The position numbers were made by a program, and so were the translations under genes. Positions 57,027 to 64,000 of a stretch of 64,000 nucleotides of DNA are shown in pieces. Each line of letters begins with the position of its first letter. The first letter of the stretch is position 1. The stretch is from assembly GCA_022453515.1 (NCBI GenBank), contig JAJNNY010000040.1, positions 248,001 through 312,000 of the forward strand. The letters run 5' to 3'. A model generated the notes under the pieces. It saw only the letters and a program-made list of their open reading frames with translations, did not search any database and was not told where the DNA came from. The DNA comes from Astrocystis sublimbata (Eukaryota > Ascomycota > Sordariomycetes > Xylariales > Xylariaceae).

Positions 57027-59381
57027 ATGTCCAAAGTAGACGTGGTGCCGCGCGCAGCCGCAACAGCGCCGGTCCCCTCACTTGAGAGCGCCATGGCTGC
57101 TGCCGCTGCTGTGGCTGCCAATTCCGCCATGTCCGCACCGACGACAACAGCTGCGAGCTCGACGGCTTCCCCGCGATTGCTAGCCACAAAGGCGACAGCG
57201 ACAGCGACGGCGACATCGACGACAACAACCACGGCGACAACATCAACATCAACATCGTCCGGAGGCCTGAAAAAACAACAACCACTGCTGGCGACAATTT
57301 CCAAAAGCGTCACAGTGCCGCATCTGCGAAATCATAAGTCAAATGGTACCAAGCGCCCGCGGCCGAGCGACCAGAACAAAGAGAGTAGAGTAGTGAAGAG
57401 CAGGCAACGCCCCATTTCCTCGCCCCAAAACAGCATGGAGCCCCCGGTATTATCCTTCTACGGCACCCAACCGGTGCCTCTGCCCTCGCGATTCGCAAGT
57501 CTCAAAGGGCGGCTGGTGAAAGGGCACGAGTCCGCGCTGGAAGACTCGTGGCGTCGTCTAATTCTCGCCTTGCGCGATGAAATCAAACACATAGACGAGC
57601 ATCGCACGGAGTTGATCCCCTCGATTGACTTCACCTCCATCAACGACAGCGCCAAAGTCACGCCGTTCGAAGCCAGCCTGAAGCGGCACGGCATCGGCGT
57701 GATCCGCGGCGTGGTGCCGGCCGAGGACGCGGGGCACTGGGTCGAAGAAACGAAAAAGTACCTGGAGACGAAGCACGAGTTCAAGCCGCCGCCGGCGCAG
57801 GACCCGACGTGCTTCGACTTCTTCTGGACGCCGGCGCAGGTGCGGTCGCGCGCGCACCCCAACATGCTGCAGGCGCAGCGCTTCGCCATGGCGCTGTGGA
57901 ACAGCAACGACGACGACCGCCTGGCGACGCGCTTCCCCATCACCTACGCCGACCGCATCCGCATCGAGTCCACGGCGGCAAACGGCATCATCACCGTCAA
58001 CGGCGTCGCCGAGGTGCCCGCGTCGCTGTCGCTGTCGCCCGAAGACAGCCTCATTGCCGCAGCGGCAGCAGCGTCGAACGCGTCTATCGCCCAGGTCGAT
58101 AATGGCAGCCTCGAGCGCTGGGAGCTTGATGGGTATGGCCGCTGCGGGCTGTATGACGACATCTTCCGCGGCAACTGGGAGGCGTACAACGCGTGGGATC
58201 CCGCCGGGCGCGTCAACGCCACCTCGGACCTGTATAACGGCGCAGGCGCGTGTTCCATGATGCGCATGTTTCAGGGGATCCTAGCGCTGACCGTCGTCGA
58301 GCCGGGCATGATCCGCTTGCTTCCCTCGCCGAAACTATCGACTGTGTATTTCCTGCTGAGGCCTTTCTTTTCGCCTAAAGAGGCTGCGCCGGAATCAGGC
58401 TGCGAGGACGCGGAGAAATGGGACCGGTATCTGCACCCAGACAACTGGGGGCTAGACGCGGAGCAAACGACCATCATCCACGGCGCGGTGCCGGGGCATG
58501 CGCAGCGCGTTACCGCAGCCTGGCACCCGCATCTGCAGCTTGACAGGTCCCTCGTCACGCCGCCGACGCTGCAGGCGGGGGATTATATTGTCTGGCATCC
58601 GGACCAGGCGTATCAGTTCTCGAATACTAATTATCGCGGGGGCGTCGCTTCTTCTTCTTCTGCCGATACCGACAACAATACTAGCATTGGAAGTGGGAGT
58701 AATCATAGTAAAACGGAGACTTCGAAAACGTCAATGCTAGTATATTCCCCCGCAGCCCCCCTAACGCAAACAAACGCCTTATTCCTCGCGCGCCAGCGCA
58801 AGGCTTTCCTGCGCGGCCACCCGGGGCCTGATTTCGATTCTACGGGCACGGGACTTGGTAGTGAGGCGCCGCATACGGGGCGCCTTGGGGAAAAAGAGAT
58901 TCGGGAGGTGGGGGGCGAGGAGGGACTAAGGGCTATGGGGCTTGCGCCGTGGACTTTGGGGGGTGGTGGTAAGATGGCGCAGGAGGAGACGCCGAAATCG
59001 AGCCCGTTGGTGGCGGAGAAGGATGCTGAGATGATCGAAGGTGGAAGTGGAAGTGGCAATAGCCTGGTCCCGGGGACGCCGACGCCTATCTCGCGCGCCG
59101 AGTCTGAGGTTGTGAGGCTGGCGAATATTATTCTGTTTCCGGATAGGTATGATTTCTACATGCCGACGCGGGCGAGTAGTCCTGTGCCTACGGCGAAGGA
59201 AAAGGAGAAAGAGAGTGAGAGGAGCTCGCCTGGTGGGAGGGAGATGGATAGGGATAGGGATAGGGATAGGGAAAGGGGACGGGGGAGGAGGAGGGAAAAG
59301 GAAAAGGATGTTGCTGCTGGGCCTGTGGCTTCTTCGTCTACATCTACGCCTACGCCTGCGCCTGCGTCGAGTCATGTTTAG
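57027..59381 (+). CDS. DUF1479 family protein (Fe(II)/2-oxoglutarate dioxygenase-like), 784 aa
   Basis: Single exon of 784 residues. The middle (about residues 140-580) fits DUF1479, a family with a jelly-roll fold related to 2-oxoglutarate dioxygenases. Recognisable stretches are 'HGIGVIRGVVPAEDA', 'FWTPAQVRSRAHPNML', 'GACSMMRMFQG', 'HPDNWGL' and 'WHPDQAYQFSN'. Candidate metal ligands are His and Asp in the last of these, but I do not assert activity. The first ~130 residues are Ala/Thr/Ser low complexity and the last ~200 are Gly/Glu/Arg-rich, including a (DR)n run. Both are unusual extensions compared with the ~450-residue core. An internal ATG at about 57435 precedes the conserved part and could be the real start, although the upstream frame is open and GC-biased like the gene. 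No neighbouring genes suggest a pathway. Confidence 0.8.
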   Translation: MSKVDVVPRAAATAPVPSLESAMAAAAAVAANSAMSAPTTTAASSTASPRLLATKATATATATSTTTTTATTSTSTSSGGLKKQQPLLATISKSVTVPHLRNHKSNGTKRPRPSDQNKESRVVKSRQRPISSPQNSMEPPVLSFYGTQPVPLPSRFASLKGRLVKGHESALEDSWRRLILALRDEIKHIDEHRTELIPSIDFTSINDSAKVTPFEASLKRHGIGVIRGVVPAEDAGHWVEETKKYLETKHEFKPPPAQDPTCFDFFWTPAQVRSRAHPNMLQAQRFAMALWNSNDDDRLATRFPITYADRIRIESTAANGIITVNGVAEVPASLSLSPEDSLIAAAAAASNASIAQVDNGSLERWELDGYGRCGLYDDIFRGNWEAYNAWDPAGRVNATSDLYNGAGACSMMRMFQGILALTVVEPGMIRLLPSPKLSTVYFLLRPFFSPKEAAPESGCEDAEKWDRYLHPDNWGLDAEQTTIIHGAVPGHAQRVTAAWHPHLQLDRSLVTPPTLQAGDYIVWHPDQAYQFSNTNYRGGVASSSSADTDNNTSIGSGSNHSKTETSKTSMLVYSPAAPLTQTNALFLARQRKAFLRGHPGPDFDSTGTGLGSEAPHTGRLGEKEIREVGGEEGLRAMGLAPWTLGGGGKMAQEETPKSSPLVAEKDAEMIEGGSGSGNSLVPGTPTPISRAESEVVRLANIILFPDRYDFYMPTRASSPVPTAKEKEKESERSSPGGREMDRDRDRDRERGRGRRREKEKDVAAGPVASSSTSTPTPAPASSHV

Positions 59382-59481
59382 ACCGAGGGTGGTGGTAAAT
59401 GGTCTAAGAGGCGGTATAAAGAGGGGAAAACTACTGTTGAATGAAGCAGGTGTTGAGGCACGAACATCAGCATAACACGAA

Positions 59482-59531
59482 TACAGACAGACACAGACAG
59501 ACAGACACAGACACAGAGACGGAGACGGAGA
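59482..59531. repeat. CAGACA/GGAGAC microsatellite
   Basis: Compound short repeat (ACAGAC, then GGAGAC units) just downstream of the DUF1479 stop codon, in the likely 3' UTR. Confidence 0.85.
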
Positions 59532-61222
59532 TATCTTGTATATAGGTATATAGCAACTAGGTAGCTTTTTATCACTCGGGACCCGGCGTTCAGAAGGTTG
59601 GGAAAGGGATTTATAACAACAAGAATTGAGCACAGAGATCAGTCATTTCCGCGCATGCCTAAAACTAGGACTTTAGTTCTTTTGATGATACTTGTTTGCT
59701 ACAATGGACATGTCTATCTTCCATGTTGCAGTTATTGACGTGAATCTCGCAACCCACACGGCAGCGAGACAACTCGCTTCAAGCTCGTCTAAGCCAAATA
59801 ACATATATTTGGCATATGGTTCCGAGTAGTACGAGGGTTCTTTAACGTCTATCTATCTGTCTGAAGTAGATTGTGTGCAGCTTGTCACGGAGCCCTCATC
59901 TGATCTAGAAGAATCAGAGTTATCTTCCTCTTGGCGATTGATGAACGTAAGGCTCTCGTGCCGACAAGATGCTCCGACCCAGGTGGGCAAGTAGAGCCGA
60001 TTTGATAAGACTGCGAGCAGATTGCCAAATCAAGAATGCATCATCATGGGGTGCATTAATAATAGAGGCGCATGAGCATCGAATATCAAACATGCAGGAA
60101 GCATGTGAGGCTCCAGCTGAAAACATACTTTGAAGGCGACAGCAGTCCGCCTAGCCGCTAGGGCCATGCGCCCGCCATGCAAGACGCTGAAGGTTCGGAG
60201 ATCGGGCCGCTACAAGATCAGTTTGCAGCGGCACTTCGCCCTAGAACCCCGACGCTGACCCACCTGAACCTGGTACTAGAATCCTGGGCTCTGGATTCTG
60301 GAGGAACACTCAATTGGAGCTGAACATAATACACACCATTTAATTGTTATATATGCTCTGATCGTACGTTTGGCATATTTTGAAGTTGTCTCAGATATCT
60401 CGGCATGAAAATCAGCACAAATTTGGGCATATTGTATGGATATTTGCTATGTTGGTCTTCCTGACCCCCGTCGGTAGCTTGCTCCATGATTCCGAAATCC
60501 TGGCTAGCATCTAGACTTACACTTGCACGGTACCTAGAGATGGATCCCGAACGATGATCCTAAATCGGTCAAGGTCTGCGACAGCTGAGATAAAGGAACG
60601 GTAAGAACAACAGTTCACTATCCATTTCAAGAAATAAAACCTGAAAAGGCGTGGATCTATGTCTGCAAGTAATGTTTCCCACTCATGCATGCAAGTAATG
60701 GGGAGATCACACGCAATTCTCCGCAAAGCTAGGAGTCGATCCCGGTATCTGCTTTAGGTATAACCGTATAAAGTACCGAAGCACGATGCCGGTTCTCGGC
60801 CTTCTGAACTGGCAATGCGTGAATGATGCAATGCCGCATGCTTTGTCGGGACCAAACTATGTTCGAATGAGATGGAATTGCGAGTAAATAATTATTGATA
60901 AAAGGTTTTTTACGACAAATTATTGTCGGATGAGTCAAGTCTTATAAAACTGTTTGGGATTTTGAAATGTTGCGTCTTGTTATGAGGGAAAGCATTTAAC
61001 CGCGGCGTTTCTTGCAGACGGCGGGTGGAATCACATATTCGGAGCCCCGCGGTTGAGCGCCCCATATCTCCTCCTGCTTATCAATTGCCTCGGAATCAAA
61101 AGTGTCGAGGGTAATGATCCAATCTTGACGACTGACTATCAAACATTATTCCTCGTAAAAAAAACGTATTTGACACATTTGGTACCACTAATCCTGAAAA
61201 GCTACGACGCGACCGAGACACG
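59532..61222. other. Intergenic, no gene seen
   Basis: About 1.7 kb between two plus-strand genes. Only short frames without motifs. The final 200 bp are presumed promoter of the fusion gene at 61223. Confidence 0.45.
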
Positions 61223-62845
61223 ATGGCTGGCCCGGGATGTCTGTTTGTGACGATGCAGCCCAAGCCGGGGCTACCGCTCGAGCAGTTTCACGAGTGGTAT
61301 AACAACGAGCACGGCCCGACCCGGCTGAAGCTGCCGCACATCTTCCAGAACGGACTTCGGTACCAGGCCATCGACGACCAGGAACCAACCTTCCTGGCCG
61401 TCTATGACGTGACCTTGATGTCCCACCTCGAGACCGAGACCTACACCTCTCTCCGGGCCAACAGATCGCCGCGTGAAGCCGAAACCATCGGCCAGGTCGA
61501 CGTCGACCGGTATTTCTGGGACCGGGTGATAGCCAAGCAATCCGCCACGGATTTCGCCCCCGTCGAATCGCTCACCGATGCCGAGGCCCACGGTCTCGTG
61601 TTGGTCGCTGTGCAATTGACGCCCAAGGAGCCGGCCGAGTCGGAGCAGAACATCCAAAAGTGGTACGAGGAAGAGCACATCGACATGCTGTCCAAAGTCC
61701 CGGGCTGGAAGCGATCACGGCTGTTCAAGATATCGAGCTTAGAGAAGGGCGCGCCTGTCAAATTCCTAGCTCTGCACGACTATGCAAGCACCAACGGCAT
61801 CGGCGGCGCCGAATACCAAGCCGCCATCTCAACGCCTCGGACCAAGGAGCTATACGCAAAGTACGCCACCATGAGCTCGCGGCGTTTATACTCGCTCTTC
61901 TACGTCTTCGGAGCTGGTTCGCGGGACCTGCACAATCTATCCAAGCTCTCACCACCCAGTTCGGAATTCACATCCCCCGACAGCAAGACGATGACCACGA
62001 ACAGCCCCTCGCCAGTCCTCTCGTCCTTCATCACCACATCCGACGGCCTCACCATTCCCTACCGACTCGAAGGCAACCCCGACCCCGCAGCGCCCACCGT
62101 CGCATTCTGCAACTCGCTGATGACCTCGCTGCACATGTGGGACCGCTTCATCGCAATATTCGCAGCTGCTCGACCGCAATACCGCATCCTGCGCTACGAC
62201 TTCCGCGGGCGCCACGCGATCCCCTCGCCGCCGCAGCCCTCTACACTAGACATCCTCGCCTCGGACCTGCACACCCTGCTCAGCGCGCTGCGCATCCCGG
62301 TCCTGGAAGCCCTCATCGGCGTCTCGATGGGCGGGGCCACGACGCTGAAGTTCGCGCTCACGTATCCCTCCAAACTCAAGAAATTCATCGCCTGCGACTT
62401 CAATGCCGTCTCCAGCCCCGCCAACACCGCCGGCTGGAAGGAGCGCATCGGCATCGCGAAGACATCGACGAATGGCTCCCCGGGCATGCAAAAGCTGGCG
62501 GAAATGACGGTCGAGCGCTGGTCTCATCCTAGCACGATGCAAAAGGAGGACACGGTGAAGTGGATCACGGATATGGTGGCTGCTAATGATGTGACAGGGT
62601 TTGAGTATGGCTGTCAGGCGCTGTGGGATTATGATCTGACGGCGCTGATGCAGGCGTGTGAGGTGCCGGGCTTGTTGGTGGTGGGCGAGGGCGATGGGAA
62701 GGGGGCGTTGGTGAAGGCTATGGAGGGTTTTAAGGGACGGTTGGGGTCGAAGGGGACGCAGCTGAATACTGTGTCGGAGGCGGGCCACTTGCCCATGTGT
62801 GAGAACCCTGAGGGGTTCTGGGGGGCGATTGAGGGTTTTGTTTGA
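61223..62845 (+). CDS. EthD-like tandem barrel fused to enol-lactonase-like alpha/beta hydrolase (540 aa)
   Basis: Intronless 540-residue protein of two parts. Residues about 1-110 and 125-235 are two similar dimeric alpha+beta-barrel units of the EthD type, with 'FHEWYNNEHGPTRLKLP' and 'IQKWYEEEHIDMLSKVPGW'. Each unit carries the W-Y-x-x-E-H core. Residues about 265-540 are an alpha/beta hydrolase close to 3-oxoadipate enol-lactonase. It has the nucleophile elbow GVSMGG, an acidic residue in VVGEGDGKG and the His in EAGHLPMCENP, so the catalytic triad is complete. EthD-like domains occur in fungal decarboxylases and cyclases of aromatic or polyketide metabolism. The fusion suggests sequential action on a ring compound or lactone, which is inference. 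Start chosen at ATG 61223, directly before 'GPGCLFVTMQP', where the first domain begins. Confidence 0.85.
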   Translation: MAGPGCLFVTMQPKPGLPLEQFHEWYNNEHGPTRLKLPHIFQNGLRYQAIDDQEPTFLAVYDVTLMSHLETETYTSLRANRSPREAETIGQVDVDRYFWDRVIAKQSATDFAPVESLTDAEAHGLVLVAVQLTPKEPAESEQNIQKWYEEEHIDMLSKVPGWKRSRLFKISSLEKGAPVKFLALHDYASTNGIGGAEYQAAISTPRTKELYAKYATMSSRRLYSLFYVFGAGSRDLHNLSKLSPPSSEFTSPDSKTMTTNSPSPVLSSFITTSDGLTIPYRLEGNPDPAAPTVAFCNSLMTSLHMWDRFIAIFAAARPQYRILRYDFRGRHAIPSPPQPSTLDILASDLHTLLSALRIPVLEALIGVSMGGATTLKFALTYPSKLKKFIACDFNAVSSPANTAGWKERIGIAKTSTNGSPGMQKLAEMTVERWSHPSTMQKEDTVKWITDMVAANDVTGFEYGCQALWDYDLTALMQACEVPGLLVVGEGDGKGALVKAMEGFKGRLGSKGTQLNTVSEAGHLPMCENPEGFWGAIEGFV

Positions 62846-62910
62846 GGGGGTGGCTTCTGGTTTGAGGGGGTTGCTTCTGGTTTGAGGGGGTTGCTTCTGG
62901 TTTGATGGGG
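62841..62910. repeat. 20-bp tandem repeat at the 3' end of the fusion gene
   Basis: Three full copies and a half copy of TTTGAGGGGGTTGCTTCTGG. The first copy overlaps the stop codon of the hydrolase fusion gene. Confidence 0.92.
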
Positions 62911-64000
62911 AGTGTGGTGGAGGGTGCAATGGTGGGATTGGGGGGAGATGGGGTGAAAGGGAGCAGCATCTGGAGAGGGGCGTCATGAATTGAGATGAGC
63001 CTGCTTCGTGAGCAACAGTTCAATTCGTAGCTACTGTTTGTGAAACTCGATGTCACCCGATGATTCACCTATAGGAATTTCACGCATGGCATCCGTGCAG
63101 GGTAGTCTGGTGAGGTCGAGTCGTCATGTATAAGTGTACAGCTCCTTTTCGTTTGAATACGCATCACGGCTGGGTCATAAGGAGAGATACACGAGAGCGC
63201 CGAATCCAAGCACCTGCTCCGAGAGAAAGTAAGAAGGTGCATCAACGCGCATTCCCCATCAATGTTTCCCGTGGCATCTGACATAATCCAAAAAGTCGCA
63301 ATTGCCGGTGACGATGAACAAACACTACGCGTCAGCCAACACATCATCGATTTTCAGATTCGCGCATCACAGGACGCGGTTGAGAGTTGACGACGGGAAA
63401 GACGCGCGTGGTGAAGTCATATGTTTACATACCTACCTAGAAGTATGTATTCAGATACGAGGGGCATCCCGTAGTGAACATGGATGAGCAAGCAGACAAT
63501 TAGAGTTTTATCGAGCCACCGAAGGAGCAAATCATCACACAGTGCCTCGGCACCTCGAATTAAAGTCCAAGCCTACTTTCACGTCGGGGATAAGCTTAAA
63601 TTCAAGGTTCGGATCAACATTAAGCTTAAAGTCAGAGCCAAATTTAAGGTTGTTTGGGCATCTCGGGCTGATGCCAGTGCGACGCGTGGAACCTTATTGC
63701 GACGTTTTGTGCATCGAACTCTCTCTGGCGCGCCCAATACTTAGAGAAAGTGTAGCAGTGACCGGCATGACGCAAGACTATTCGGCGTGAGTCACTGGCC
63801 GATATTATCAACGTCACTTTGGGAAGGAAAAGGAGGTAGCTAGCTGGCCATGGAGTTGTTGGCTATAGAACCTTGATTACCCCTGAGATACTCGTCAATG
63901 CCTGTTGTCATGCCGACGGCTGATGCCCCCTGAGCATCGCCCCTTTGACCTCCTGAGTACTATTTGGCCAAGTCGCATAGGGCTTGAGGTTTAAAATTTG
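62911..64000. other. Distal intergenic region, no gene seen
   Basis: About 1.1 kb to the window edge. A degenerate AAGCTTAAA/AAATTTAAGG repeat (63592-63650) is the only structure noticed. No supportable coding sequence. Confidence 0.45.

Noticed and set aside
58926..59633. 235-codon minus-strand frame, Arg/Pro/Ser-rich
   Set aside because: It is antisense to the low-complexity C-terminal part of the DUF1479 gene and is an artefact of its biased composition.
62246..62986. 246-codon minus-strand frame rich in His, Pro and Arg
   Set aside because: Antisense of the hydrolase domain and of the 20-bp repeat. No domain pattern.
1..64000. tRNA genes, CRISPR arrays and bacterial-type operons
   Set aside because: No tRNA T-loop/acceptor pairing was found by eye, spaced repeats are absent, and the gene structure is fungal.

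Overview
The window is genomic DNA of a filamentous ascomycete (Pezizomycotina, probably a Sordariomycete). Evidence for this is the genes split by 60-80 bp GT-AG introns, three Zn2Cys6 regulators, a pisatin-demethylase-like P450, a QDE-1/SAD-1-type RNA-dependent RNA polymerase, NLR-like ankyrin proteins, and AT-rich transposons carrying the C-to-T/G-to-A signature of repeat-induced point mutation (RIP). Seventeen genes or gene remnants are described, with exon structures worked out by reading frame.

Layout. 0.1-6.9 kb: a remnant secondary-metabolism locus with an MCT-type MFS transporter, a divergent Zn2Cys6 regulator, and the 3' part of a TAS1-like (tenuazonic-acid-type) NRPS-PKS hybrid. 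The hybrid has lost its condensation domain and most of its adenylation domain. 7.4-10.9 kb: a caspase-like gene split by a RIP-mutated pogo/Fot1 element, which itself contains a solo LTR. 11-19.5 kb: a small unknown protein, a Cys-rich single-pass membrane protein, and a Zn2Cys6 regulator whose zinc cluster is spread over micro-exons. 22.4-25.6 kb: an intronless 1067-aa Zn2Cys6 regulator. 26.9-29.1 kb: a P450 with a GC-AG intron.

31-45.3 kb is the most unusual part. It holds an ankyrin/subtilase (S8) gene broken by a second RIP-mutated pogo element, a 322-aa beta-rich protein of unknown function, and a divergent 1895-aa NLR-like protein (degenerate hydrolase, degenerate NTPase, ankyrin repeats, ZZ finger). 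By analogy with fungal allorecognition loci, where a subtilisin-like protease or NLR controls a small pore-former, this could be a cell-death or immunity module. That is inference only.

47.6-64 kb: a membrane-anchored conserved protein, the RNA-dependent RNA polymerase (with one splice junction that leaves the frame off by one), a DUF1479 protein, and a fusion of two EthD-like barrels with an enol-lactonase-like hydrolase. Both pogo insertions have exact TA target-site duplications, and conceptual removal restores an open frame in both host genes. The long intergenic stretches hold only tandem repeats and short palindromes that I can support.
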